Assembly: GCF_900103985.1 (NCBI RefSeq)
Contig: NZ_FNIE01000011.1
Location: forward strand, 248,001 to 312,000
Direction of reading: 5' to 3'
DNA length: 64,000 nucleotides
Source of the DNA: Actinacidiphila guanduensis
GTDB taxonomy: Bacteria; Actinomycetota; Actinomycetes; Streptomycetales; Streptomycetaceae
Shown here: one piece after another, positions 52,489 to 60,305 of the stretch
Numbering within the stretch: position 1 is the stretch's first letter
Layout: every line of letters begins with the position of its first letter
Notes under the pieces: generated by a model
What the model was told of the DNA's origin: nothing
What the model saw: only the letters and a program-made list of their open reading frames with translations
Databases searched by the model: none
Program-made: the position numbers and the translations under genes

Positions 52489-53340
52489 ATGGACAAGCAG
52501 GAGCTGGGAGCCTTCCTCCGCAGCCGCCGCGAGCGGCTGCGGCCGCAGGACGCCGGCCTCCCCACCGGCCCGCGGCGCCGCACGCCGGGGCTGCGCCGCG
52601 AGGAGGTCGCCGTCCTCGCGCACATCTCCACCGAGTACTACGTCCGGCTGGAGCAGGGCCGCGCGCCGCGCCCCTCGGCCGAGGTGCTGGCCGCGATCGC
52701 GGCCGCGCTGCGGCTCACGGACGCCGAGTCCGACCACCTCCACGTCCTGGCCGGCACCGCGCCGAGCCGCACCGGGCGGCACCGGCGCGATGTGCGCCCG
52801 AGCATCCTCGCGCTCCTGGAGCGGCTGCCGCAGACGGCCGCCTTCGTGACGTCCGCCGCCTTCGAGGTGCTGGCGTGGAACGACCTGGCGGCCGCGCTCA
52901 TGGAGGACTTCGGCGGGCTCGCCCCGCGCGAGCGCAACCTCGCCCGCCGCGCGTTCCTCGACTCCGGCCCGGACGGCACGCCGCTGTACGGGGTCTCCGA
53001 CGGGGACGAGTTCCGGCAGCACGTCGTCATGGAGCTGCGCGCCACACTGGCCCGCTACCCGGCCGACCCGGCGGTCTCCGGTCTGGTGGCCGAACTCCGG
53101 GACGGCAGCGCGGAGTTCGCCCGCCTGTGGGAGCGCCACGACGTGCACCACATGCCCGTGCTGACGAAGACCTTCCGCCACCCGGCCGTCGGCGAGATCA
53201 CGGTGGACTGCGACTCCCTCGCGCTCACCGACCGCGACCAGCACCTCGTCCTCTACAGCGCCCCGGCCGGATCGCCGTCCGCCGAGTCCCTGGCCCTGCT
53301 CCACGTCCTGGGCACCGAGGCGGCCGACTACCGCCGCTGA
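52489..53340 (+). CDS. XRE-family regulator with MmyB-like ligand-binding domain, second copy
   Basis: A 283-residue paralogue of the 49437-50321 regulator: helix-turn-helix RTPGLRREEVAVLAHISTEYYVRLEQG (about 32-58) and the MmyB domain (AAFVTSAAFEVLAWNDLAAALM ... VGEITVDCDSLAL). ATG at 52489. It is divergent from the FabG-like SDR; the shared 85-bp gap contains a GGTACCAGGATCAGGTGCC stretch that may hold its operator. Confidence 0.9.
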   Translation: MDKQELGAFLRSRRERLRPQDAGLPTGPRRRTPGLRREEVAVLAHISTEYYVRLEQGRAPRPSAEVLAAIAAALRLTDAESDHLHVLAGTAPSRTGRHRRDVRPSILALLERLPQTAAFVTSAAFEVLAWNDLAAALMEDFGGLAPRERNLARRAFLDSGPDGTPLYGVSDGDEFRQHVVMELRATLARYPADPAVSGLVAELRDGSAEFARLWERHDVHHMPVLTKTFRHPAVGEITVDCDSLALTDRDQHLVLYSAPAGSPSAESLALLHVLGTEAADYRR

Positions 53341-53414
53341 GGGGGTCGCCCGTACCGCCGGGCCGAGAGGGCGGGTCCCGGCCGTCCTGCCGACCGGGAC
53401 CCGGGCCCGGCGGG

Positions 53415-54359
53415 TCAGTGGACGGTGGCGGCCATCGCCTCGATCTGCGCCTCCACGATGTCGGGCCGGTCGAGCGGGATGTCGTGCGAGCTGCCGGCGG
53501 CGGTGACCAGGTGCCTGTTGGGTGCTTCGCTCGCGAACGCGCTCTGGGCCGCCCGCCATGCCTCGGCGTCGGGCGGCGAGGTGGGGAACGGCGTCTGCTC
53601 GGAGACGATGACGTCGGCGGGGACGGCGGCCGGCCAGACGGCCTGGTGGTAGGCGCGCTGGTCGGGCACGTAGCCGGCGGCGACGGCGAGCAGCTGGCGC
53701 TCGGCCTGGGTGCGGGCCTTCGGGTCCTTCGCCTGGATCTGCTCGACCTCGGGCCGGGTCGCGGCCGCCACGCGGGCGATCTCGGTGTCGGTGCTGAACT
53801 GCGGCAGCGCGGCGTCCACGAGGACCGCCCCGGCGAACTGGCCGGGGTGCTGCCCGGTGATGTACGTGGCGATCTCCCCGGCCTCGGAGTGCGAGACGAG
53901 GACGACGTGGCGGGTGGCGCCGAGGGCGGTGAGCCCGGCTTCCAGGTCCGAGACTGCGTCCTGCGCCTTCCAGGGGCCGGGCACGGGGTCGCTGGCGCCC
54001 ATGCCGGCCCGGTCGTAGGTGATGATCTCCGAGCCGGTCCTCGCCGACAGCTCCGGGACGATCTTCTTCCAGTAGGAGGAGTCGAGGCCGCCGCCGGCGT
54101 CCAGGACGATCGCCGGCTGGTGGCCGGGGGTGACGTGGAAGGCGAGCCGGTGCCCCTCGTTGGTGATCATGTGCAGGGTGGAGTCGGTGGCCGCGGCCGT
54201 GCTGGCGGCGGCCTTGGCCGGGATGCGGGTCGTGGGCTTCGACGCCGGGGAACCGCCGGAGTGCCCGCACCCGGCGAGGACCCCGGTGAGGGCCGCGGCG
54301 ATCCCGACGGCGATCGCGGTGCGCCGGCCTCGGGGCGGGCGCGGGGTGTTTGCGGTCAT
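53415..54359 (-). CDS. Lipoprotein alpha/beta hydrolase
   Basis: A 314-residue membrane-anchored hydrolase: signal peptide with lipobox LAGC (Cys31), a Thr/Ala-rich spacer, then the hydrolase fold with AIVLDAGGGLDSSYW (oxyanion region), SEIITYDRAGMG, nucleophile elbow VSHSEAGE and C-terminal AAGSSHDIPLDRP with the His. It resembles proline-iminopeptidase/BioH-like esterases. ATG at 54359 follows ACGGAGACCACC. It acts outside the membrane; substrate unknown. Confidence 0.88.
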   Translation of the reverse strand: MTANTPRPPRGRRTAIAVGIAAALTGVLAGCGHSGGSPASKPTTRIPAKAAASTAAATDSTLHMITNEGHRLAFHVTPGHQPAIVLDAGGGLDSSYWKKIVPELSARTGSEIITYDRAGMGASDPVPGPWKAQDAVSDLEAGLTALGATRHVVLVSHSEAGEIATYITGQHPGQFAGAVLVDAALPQFSTDTEIARVAAATRPEVEQIQAKDPKARTQAERQLLAVAAGYVPDQRAYHQAVWPAAVPADVIVSEQTPFPTSPPDAEAWRAAQSAFASEAPNRHLVTAAGSSHDIPLDRPDIVEAQIEAMAATVH

Positions 54360-54391
54360 GGTGGTCTCCGTTACGTCGTCGGCCGGCGGCC

Positions 54392-54415
54392 GGCTTGTCG
54401 GCTTGTCGGCCTGTC
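54392..54415. repeat. 8-bp tandem repeat upstream of the lipoprotein hydrolase
   Basis: GGCTTGTC is repeated at 54392 and 54400, with GGCCTGTC at 54408, 33 bp upstream of the hydrolase start. Possibly regulatory, possibly neutral. Confidence 0.7.
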
Positions 54416-54533
54416 GGGTGGGAATCGCGGGACGCGGGCCCGGGCGGCGTCCGCCCCGGCGTTCCCGTGATCCACCCTGCCGGGGGCGCCGGTGCCGGGC
54501 ACGGGTGCTGGACCCCCGGTCGGGGTGGGCCTG

Positions 54534-54555
54534 GCCCCACTGCGCGCAGTGGGGC
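54534..54555. promoter_or_regulatory. 22-bp perfect palindrome upstream of the two-component system
   Basis: GCCCCACTGCGCGCAGTGGG followed by GC is its own reverse complement over 22 bp, and GGCGGGCCCGCC (54553-54564) overlaps its right end. It lies 21 bp before the histidine kinase ATG and 174 bp from the divergent lipoprotein hydrolase, where a response regulator could control both. Confidence 0.6.
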
Positions 54556-54575
54556 GGGCCCGCCAGGATGAGGGC

Positions 54576-55859
54576 ATGCCCGTGATCCACACGACCTCGC
54601 GCCGCGGCGGCCTGCGAGCGGGGCTGGCGCAGCGGATGGAACTGCTCGGCTGGTCGCTGCTGCTGCTCCTCGCCTCGCTGGCGGCCTTCGCCCTGCTGGT
54701 GCTGTGGAGCACCGCGCTGGGCCTGGTCCTGCTCGGGGCCGGGCTGCCCCTGGCGCTGGTGGCCACCGTGGTGGTGCGCTGGTTCGCCGACCGGCACCGC
54801 GGCTGGGCGGGCCGGTGGCTGCCGGCGCCGGTCGCCCGCCCGTACCTGCCGCTCCCGCCGGGGAACTGGTTCAGGCGGCTGTGGGTGATCCTGAAGGACC
54901 CGGCGACCTGGCGGGACTGGGCCTGGCTGGCGGTCGACTCGGCGGTCGGCTGGTGCACCGCCGGCGGACCGTTCCTGCTCTTCGCGGCCGGGCTGTTCTA
55001 CCTGCTGTACCCGCTGGTGTTCGCGCTGACGCCGCCGCAGGTGTTCCGCACCCCGCTGGGCCCGCGGTTCCACCTGCACGGCGTCGCCGAGTCCTTCGCC
55101 ATGGTCCCGCTCGGCCTGCTCCTCCTCGTCCTCTGGTACGTCGGCGCGGTGCCGTTCGCCCGGCTGAACGCACGGCTGGTGCGCCTGCTGCTGGCCCCGA
55201 CCGAGCAGGCCCGGCTGCGGGCACGGGTCGCGCAGCTGGCGGCTTCGCGGGCGGAGACCGTCGACAGCCAGGCCGGTGAGCTGCGCCGGATCGAACGGGA
55301 CCTGCACGACGGCGCGCAGGCCCGGCTGGCGTCCCTCGGGATGAGCCTGGGCCTCGCGGAGCAGCTGCTGGCCGACGACCCGCAGGCCGTGGCCCGGCTG
55401 CTGGCCGAGGCCCGCGAGTCGACCTCGACCGCGCTGGCCGAGCTGCGCGACCTGGTCCGGGGCATCCATCCGCCGGTGCTGGCCGACCGGGGTCTGGACG
55501 GCGCGATCCAGGCGCTGGCGCTGGCCTGCCCGGTGCCGACGACGGTCGGTGTCGACATCCCGGGCCGCCTGCCGGCCGCGGTGGAGTCCGCGGCCTACTT
55601 CGCGGTCGCCGAGGCCCTGGCCAACGCGATCAAGCACGCGGGCGCCCACCGCGTCGACATCCGTCTGGAGTACACCGCGCAGGGCACGCTGAGCATCCTG
55701 GTCGCCGACGACGGCCGCGGCGGCGCCTCCTTCGAGGCCGGCACCGGCCTGCGGGGCATCGCGCGGCGGCTGGCCGCCTTCGATGGGACCATCGGCATCG
55801 ACAGCCCGATGGGCGGACCTACGAACGTGAGGATGTCCCTGCCGTGCGCGTGGTCGTAG
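54576..55859 (+). CDS. NarL-type sensor histidine kinase
   Basis: A 427-residue membrane sensor: an N-terminal sensor region with four hydrophobic segments (LLGWSLLLLLASLAAFALLVL, LGLVLLGAGLPLALVATVVV, GGPFLLFAAGLFYLLYPLV, FAMVPLGLLLLVLWYVG), then HisKA_3 with His244 in ERDLHDGAQARLASLG, and an HATPase domain (EALANAIKHAGA, VADDGRGGA, GTGLRGIARR). It phosphorylates the response regulator that starts inside its 3' end. ATG at 54576. Confidence 0.93.
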   Translation: MPVIHTTSRRGGLRAGLAQRMELLGWSLLLLLASLAAFALLVLWSTALGLVLLGAGLPLALVATVVVRWFADRHRGWAGRWLPAPVARPYLPLPPGNWFRRLWVILKDPATWRDWAWLAVDSAVGWCTAGGPFLLFAAGLFYLLYPLVFALTPPQVFRTPLGPRFHLHGVAESFAMVPLGLLLLVLWYVGAVPFARLNARLVRLLLAPTEQARLRARVAQLAASRAETVDSQAGELRRIERDLHDGAQARLASLGMSLGLAEQLLADDPQAVARLLAEARESTSTALAELRDLVRGIHPPVLADRGLDGAIQALALACPVPTTVGVDIPGRLPAAVESAAYFAVAEALANAIKHAGAHRVDIRLEYTAQGTLSILVADDGRGGASFEAGTGLRGIARRLAAFDGTIGIDSPMGGPTNVRMSLPCAWS

Positions 55860-56488
55860 CCGAGGACCTGGCCCTGCTGCGCGAAGGACTGATCCGGATC
55901 CTGCAGGCGTACGGCTTCGAGGTCGTCGAAGCGGTGGACAACGGCCCCTCCCTGCTGCGGGCGCTGGAGACCCACCGCCCGGACGTCTCCGTCATCGACG
56001 TGCGGCTCCCCCCGACCCTCACCGACGAGGGGCTGCGCGCGGCGATCGACGCCCGCGCCCGGCACCCGGGTCTGCCGGTGCTGATGCTCTCCCAGTACGT
56101 GGAGCAGCTCTACGCCCGGGAGTTGATGTCGGACCGGGCGGGCGCGGTCGGCTATCTCCTCAAGGACCGGGTCTCGGACGTCGGCCGCTTCATCGACACG
56201 GTCCGCGGGGTCGCGGCGGGGGCGACGATGATGGACCCCGAGGTCGTCGCGGTCATGCTCGCCCGCCACGAGGAGGACGAGCCGCTGCGGGCCCTGACCC
56301 CGCGCGAGCGCGAAGTCCTGGCCCTGATGGCCGAGGGCCGCTCGAACGCGGCCATCGCCTCCCGCCTCTTCGTGTCGGAGAAGGCCGTCAGCAAGCACAG
56401 CAACAGCATCTTCACCAAACTCGGCCTCCACCCCTCGGAAGAGGACAACCGCCGCGTCCTGGCCGTCCTCGCCTACCTCCAGGCCTGA
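55844..56488 (+). CDS. NarL/LuxR-family response regulator
   Basis: A 214-residue regulator: receiver domain with Asp52 in VIDVRLPP and Lys in GYLLKDRV, and a C-terminal LuxR helix-turn-helix (LTPREREVLALMAEGRSNAAIASRLFVSEKAVSKHSNSIF). GTG at 55844 lies 16 bp inside the kinase gene, so the pair is coupled. Its 3' end overlaps the convergent DUF1990 gene by 16 bp. Confidence 0.95.
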   Translation: MRVVVAEDLALLREGLIRILQAYGFEVVEAVDNGPSLLRALETHRPDVSVIDVRLPPTLTDEGLRAAIDARARHPGLPVLMLSQYVEQLYARELMSDRAGAVGYLLKDRVSDVGRFIDTVRGVAAGATMMDPEVVAVMLARHEEDEPLRALTPREREVLALMAEGRSNAAIASRLFVSEKAVSKHSNSIFTKLGLHPSEEDNRRVLAVLAYLQA

Positions 56489-57222
56489 ACCCCCGCCGCG
56501 TGCGGGCGTGGCGCTCTTTCAGGCCGGTCCAGCCGGCGGGTGGAGATGTCGACGCCGGCGACCGGTCGGCCCCCCGACATCGCCGCGGCGGACAGGCAGA
56601 ACCTGACCCACATGTTGAGCTGGATCTCCTTCGCCAAGCGTAGATGCGAGTACAGAAGGTGCACCAGCCGGTTGCTCGCACACGCCCAGAGCTCGATCTC
56701 GAAGACCAGGAGGCCGTCGTCCGTGCGTGCACGGAAGTGCACTTGGCCGGCCTCCATGTGGCCGCTCAGGGTCACCAGGTGCAGACGATCGACGTCCCGG
56801 CGAACGACCCTGACGGGTCCGTTCCAGGGTCCGGGCATCTCCACCAGCAGTTCGTCGGAGACATCGAGACCGTGGTCCCCGAGTTCCCCCGTGTGGACGT
56901 CCACGACCTCGGAAGGCACGAAATGCTTGAAATCGCGACAGACCCATTCGACGAGGTCGCCCGGGCCGATGTCGGCGTCGGCAATGCGCACGCGAAAAAC
57001 GCGGTGGAACAGGGGGCCGAAGCCGTCCTGCGCCAGTTGCACCCGGCTGTCGACCGCTTCGGGCGGCAACTGCGGCGGAAGGTCCGCCTCGTCCCCCTGG
57101 CACTCGCCGCCACGGTGCAGAGGCGTCGTCTCCCACAGATAGCGCCACGTGACCAGCCCCGTGCCGAGGAGCCACCGGCCCAGCACGGCGAGCGTCCGAG
57201 GGCACTGCGGCGCGTCACTCAC
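56473..57222 (-). CDS. DUF1990 family protein, copy 1
   Basis: A 249-residue protein of the DUF1990 family, whose function is unknown: MPGPWNGPVRVVRRDVDRLH, LSGHMEAGQVHFRARTDD, LVFEIELWACASNRLVHLLY and RLAKEIQLNMWVRF are the family's conserved strands. GTG at 57222 follows GGTGGAGACCC. It is divergent from a small membrane protein and a second DUF1990 gene, with overlapping promoters in a notably AT-rich gap. The 3' end overlaps the response regulator gene. Confidence 0.85.
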   Translation of the reverse strand: MSDAPQCPRTLAVLGRWLLGTGLVTWRYLWETTPLHRGGECQGDEADLPPQLPPEAVDSRVQLAQDGFGPLFHRVFRVRIADADIGPGDLVEWVCRDFKHFVPSEVVDVHTGELGDHGLDVSDELLVEMPGPWNGPVRVVRRDVDRLHLVTLSGHMEAGQVHFRARTDDGLLVFEIELWACASNRLVHLLYSHLRLAKEIQLNMWVRFCLSAAAMSGGRPVAGVDISTRRLDRPERAPRPHAAGVQAWR

Positions 57223-57263
57223 GGGTCTCCACCGGAGAGGTCATAAGAAACACCATCGACCTG

Positions 57264-57292
57264 TGTATACCCTGACAAACAGATGCAATGAA
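57264..57292 (-). promoter_or_regulatory. Candidate promoter of the DUF1990 copy 1 gene
   Basis: On the minus strand TTCATT and TATACA are 17 bases apart in an AT-rich patch unlike its surroundings. A weaker plus-strand pair CTGACA (57272-57277)/TGATAC (57295-57300), also 17 apart, overlaps it and would serve the divergent small membrane protein gene. Confidence 0.45.
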
Positions 57293-57325
57293 CCTGATAC
57301 AGACAAAAAGCCCTGGAGGCTCCCC

Positions 57326-57550
57326 ATGGTGGTACGGCTCCTGCATCGTGCGGGGCTGCGAAGTGCTCATCTGCACCTCGCCTCCCTCGCCACCATCGGC
57401 CTGTGCGTGACGCTGTGGGTGCGCGCGAAGACCGTCGACCAGGAGCAGCGGGGAAATGCCGAGCGGCGCGCGCTCTTCGTGGGTCTGTGGCCGCCGACCA
57501 TGTGGCTGATCGGCGACTCGCTCGAGAGCGCGAGTGACCTCGTTGGGTGA
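57326..57550 (+). CDS. Small membrane protein
   Basis: A 74-residue protein: LLHRAGLRSAHLHLASLATIG with a hydrophobic helix, then a basic-acidic loop (AKTVDQEQRGNAERR) and a second helix ALFVGLWPPTMWLIGDSLES. Similar short proteins with an FVGLW-P-W pattern occur widely in actinomycetes, with no known role. ATG at 57326 has GGAGG six bases upstream. Its last 17 bases overlap the start of the second DUF1990 gene, so the two are translationally coupled. Confidence 0.75.
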   Translation: MVVRLLHRAGLRSAHLHLASLATIGLCVTLWVRAKTVDQEQRGNAERRALFVGLWPPTMWLIGDSLESASDLVG

Positions 57551-58265
57551 CTGGGTCTTCGGACGGGTCGACGCCACGCGGGTCTGGCGGGACCTCGCCG
57601 ACGCGCGCGTGAACTACTCGGTCGACGAAGTGTCCCGACCCTCGTGGAACATCGATGTCCACCGCGCCCCGCTGCCTGCGGAGCGCCCCGGCCCGCCGGT
57701 GCCGGGAGGGCCCTGGGAGCAGGCCTGCCGCCTGGTCCGCGATTACGAGTTCTCACCGCCGGAACTCGTGCGGGCCCTCTACGACCCGGCCGCACCGCTG
57801 CTCGGCCGCGACATGCTGCTGGAGGCCCGGTTCCACGGCATGCACTTCTACTGCGGCGTACGCGTCACCGAAGTGGTGGACGAGACCCGCGACGGAACCG
57901 ACCGCGTGTGGGGATGGGCCTACGAGACCCTGGAGGGCCACCTGGAACGTGGCCAGGTCGCCTACACCGTCGTCAAGCGGCAGGACACCGGCGAGGTGCT
58001 GTTCGTGGTCACATGCCATTCGCAGGGCGCCCCGACACTGGATCGGATCACCTTCCTGGGGTGGCGCCTGTTCGGCCGCCGCGTCCAGCTGCGGTTCTAC
58101 CGCAGATGTGCCGACCGGCTGCGCCTGTTCGTCGAGGCCGCGCTGCGCGGCGAGCGCCCGCTGCCCGGTCCTCGCGCCACAACCGGGCGTCTGGTGTGCG
58201 CGCCCTCCGACGCCGGAACGCGCCGCTTCGACGCACTGGCCATCCACCGCGTCGCCCCGGCATGA
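57534..58265 (+). CDS. DUF1990 family protein, copy 2
   Basis: A 243-residue DUF1990 family protein: RVNYSVDEVSRPSWNID, VVDETRDGTDRVWGWAYETLEGHLERGQ, VKRQDTGEVLFVVTCHSQGA and LGWRLFGRRVQLRFYRRCADRL. It is only distantly similar to the divergent copy 1. GTG at 57534 lies inside the upstream small gene. Unknown function; the family may bind small molecules in a START/ligand-binding-like fold, which is a guess. Confidence 0.83.
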   Translation: MTSLGDWVFGRVDATRVWRDLADARVNYSVDEVSRPSWNIDVHRAPLPAERPGPPVPGGPWEQACRLVRDYEFSPPELVRALYDPAAPLLGRDMLLEARFHGMHFYCGVRVTEVVDETRDGTDRVWGWAYETLEGHLERGQVAYTVVKRQDTGEVLFVVTCHSQGAPTLDRITFLGWRLFGRRVQLRFYRRCADRLRLFVEAALRGERPLPGPRATTGRLVCAPSDAGTRRFDALAIHRVAPA

Positions 58266-58363
58266 GGCGCGGGCGGCACCTCGGGCTCACCGGCCACGAC
58301 GAACGGACGGCCCCTACCGCCACCGGTCACGTCGTCCACATCTGCTGAGCACCCGGCCGTCAC

Positions 58364-58840
58364 TCAGGCCCCCGCGCCTCCCCTGTCGGAGGACGGCCAC
58401 ACATAGGGCAGATCGTCCGGGACGCCGGGGAACAGGGCCGCGTACGTGCCCGGGTCCTTGCGGACGAGGGCGGACTGGTGGCTGCGATGGAAGGCCCCGT
58501 CCCCGAGCCACGGCGGGAGCTCCCCCGCGGCGGCGAGGGCGGGCTGCTCGCGCACGTGAGCATCCGGACGTCCTGCGGCGAATCCGGCGATCAATGACGC
58601 GGCACAGCTGTCCTGGTGCCCCTGCTCGCGCCAGGCCCGACAGATCTCGAGCCCGTAGCGGACCAGGGCCTCCTCGTATCCGCTCCACATGCGCACGGCC
58701 GGGTGCCTGCGCCAGCCGTATCCGGGAACGGTCAGGCCGCGAAGGACCTGAAGGGCCTCGACCCGCTGCTTGCCCAAGCGGCGCCGGTCCAGGAGCAGGG
58801 CGGAGCGCCGGAAGTCGGCCTCGGGCAGGAATGTCTGCAT
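58364..58840 (-). CDS. MSMEG_6728-family protein (pyrimidine-dimer glycosylase-like)
   Basis: A 158-residue protein beginning MQTFLPEADFRRSALLLDRRRLGKQRVEALQ in two parts, then GYGWRRHPAVRMWSGYEEALVRYGLEICR and HRSHQSALVRKDPGTYAALFPGVPDD. This is the MSMEG_6728 family, related to T4 endonuclease V-type pyrimidine-dimer glycosylases; DNA repair is suggested, not shown. It stands alone between convergent DUF1990 and the TetR gene. Confidence 0.85.
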   Translation of the reverse strand: MQTFLPEADFRRSALLLDRRRLGKQRVEALQVLRGLTVPGYGWRRHPAVRMWSGYEEALVRYGLEICRAWREQGHQDSCAASLIAGFAAGRPDAHVREQPALAAAGELPPWLGDGAFHRSHQSALVRKDPGTYAALFPGVPDDLPYVWPSSDRGGAGA

Positions 58841-58961
58841 GGTCGCGTCCTGGAGCGGGGGCGGGAGTTCAGGATGACTGTTCCCCAGCGTCCCCTCCCC
58901 CTGTGCGGGCGAGCCTGTGCGGCGTCGGCCGAACGCGTGACAGCGCAGCCGCCGCGTGGGG

Positions 58962-59531
58962 CTACTCGGGGAAGCCGGTGTGCTGGTGGGTGGGGAGGAT
59001 GGCCGTGGCGATCACGTCGAAGAGGTGGTCGGCGCGTGGGGCCAGGGACGGCTGGTCGTAGAGCCAGGCGAGGGCCGCGACCAGGGCGAACAGGTCGGTG
59101 CCGTCGACGGTGGGGCGGGCCACGCCCGTGGCGTGGGCGCGGTCGAGGAGGCGTGCGCCGATGTCGTGCAGCGCCACGCAGGAGTCGTGCAGTGCCGACC
59201 CGGTGTCCTCCAGCGCGGCCGTGAACAGCGCCGAAACGCCCCGGTACTCGTGGTTGAGCGCGACACAGCCGCGCAGCCACGTCAGGAGGGCGTCCTCGGG
59301 CGTGCTCGACACCTCGAGGTCCGCCGCCTTGGCCGTCAGCTCGTCGACGTCCGCGCGGAGCAGCGCCTCGATCAGCGCCTCCCGCGTGGGGAAGTGCCGG
59401 TAGAGGGTGCCGAGCCCGACGTCCGCCCTGCGGGCGACATCGCGCAGGGAGGCGTCGGCACCCTGCTCGCTCACGACGTCGCGCGCGACGGTGAGCAGGC
59501 GGTCGTAGTTCTTCTGCGCGTCGGCTCGCAT
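58962..59531 (-). CDS. TetR-family transcriptional regulator
   Basis: A 189-residue repressor: DNA-binding domain NYDRLLTVARDVVSEQGADASLRDVARRADVGLGTLYRHFP split in the N-terminal 55 residues, and an all-helical ligand domain. ATG at 59531 starts MRADAQKNYDR. It lies downstream of the F420-reductase/epimerase/F420-reductase genes on the same strand and probably represses them through the promoter at 62100-62142; a small palindrome CCTAGCTTAGG (59588-59598) lies just upstream. Confidence 0.92.
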   Translation of the reverse strand: MRADAQKNYDRLLTVARDVVSEQGADASLRDVARRADVGLGTLYRHFPTREALIEALLRADVDELTAKAADLEVSSTPEDALLTWLRGCVALNHEYRGVSALFTAALEDTGSALHDSCVALHDIGARLLDRAHATGVARPTVDGTDLFALVAALAWLYDQPSLAPRADHLFDVIATAILPTHQHTGFPE

Positions 59532-59587
59532 GGGTCTCCCGGCTTGGCAGGTTGGGCAGCGCTGTGCGGATGCCGCGCGCCGATCCA

Positions 59588-59598
59588 CCTAGCTTAGG
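59588..59598. promoter_or_regulatory. Small palindrome upstream of the TetR gene
   Basis: CCTA-GCT-TAGG, arms of four bases, 57 bp before the TetR start in the 87-bp gap after the F420-type reductase. Possible internal operator; weak. Confidence 0.3.
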
Positions 59599-59618
59599 GA
59601 CCGCGGTGCGGGCGCGGA

Positions 59619-60287
59619 TCAGCGTGTCGCCGCAGCCAGCGCCGCACGGATGGCGTCCTCGCCCGCCGGCCGGCCGTCCTCCTCGGAGTACGGCCCGTAC
59701 GGCGTCCCCCACACCGGCGTGCCCGTCGCCTGCCGCCAGCTGCCGGCCAGCGACCCCGCGTCCACCACGCCGTATCCGACGGATCCGATGAAGCCGGATA
59801 CAGCGGCCTTTGCCGGCCCGGAGTCGCCCGCGATCGGCAGGCAGGAGCGGTCAGCTGCTCCGGCCGGGCGGGCAAGAGCCAGCAGGTGCTGGTAGTAGAT
59901 GGTGTTGAACGCCTTCACCACCACGGCGTCCGGCAGGTACCGCTGCAGCAGTTCGCTCGACGTGAGCCGCCCCTCGTCGAGTTCGCGGATGTGCCCGTCG
60001 CGCTCGGGGCCGTAGTTGCACGTGTCGATGACGGTCCGGCCGGCCAGCGCCGCGGCGGGCAGGTCGGGGAAGGCGCTCACCGGCACCGCGACCAAGGCGA
60101 TGCCGCCGGCTGCCGCGGCCTGGCCGCTCGGCGCCGCGGAGGCCCGCGGCCCGAGTTCCGCGACGGTGTCCGCGAGCGTGTGCGGCCCGCGGGAGTTGCT
60201 GAGGACCACGTGGTGCCCGGCCCCGACGGCGAGCCGCGCGAGGGCGGTGCCGATCTGCCCGCTTCCGACGAATCCCACGGTCGTCAT
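59619..60287 (-). CDS. F420-dependent NADP oxidoreductase-like protein (FNO family), copy 1
   Basis: A 222-residue Rossmann protein: TVGFVGSGQIGTALARLAVGAGH at the N-terminus, HVVLSNSRGP (Ser/Arg pattern for the NADP phosphate), VIDTCNYGPERDG, and VVKAFNTIYYQHLL. The family covers F420H2:NADP+ reductases and related NADP-binding reductases; the true cofactor and substrate are undecided. It is 18 bp from the epimerase gene in the same operon. Confidence 0.87.
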   Translation of the reverse strand: MTTVGFVGSGQIGTALARLAVGAGHHVVLSNSRGPHTLADTVAELGPRASAAPSGQAAAAGGIALVAVPVSAFPDLPAAALAGRTVIDTCNYGPERDGHIRELDEGRLTSSELLQRYLPDAVVVKAFNTIYYQHLLALARPAGAADRSCLPIAGDSGPAKAAVSGFIGSVGYGVVDAGSLAGSWRQATGTPVWGTPYGPYSEEDGRPAGEDAIRAALAAATR

Positions 60288-60305
60288 GTGTGCTGCGTCC
60301 TTCCG

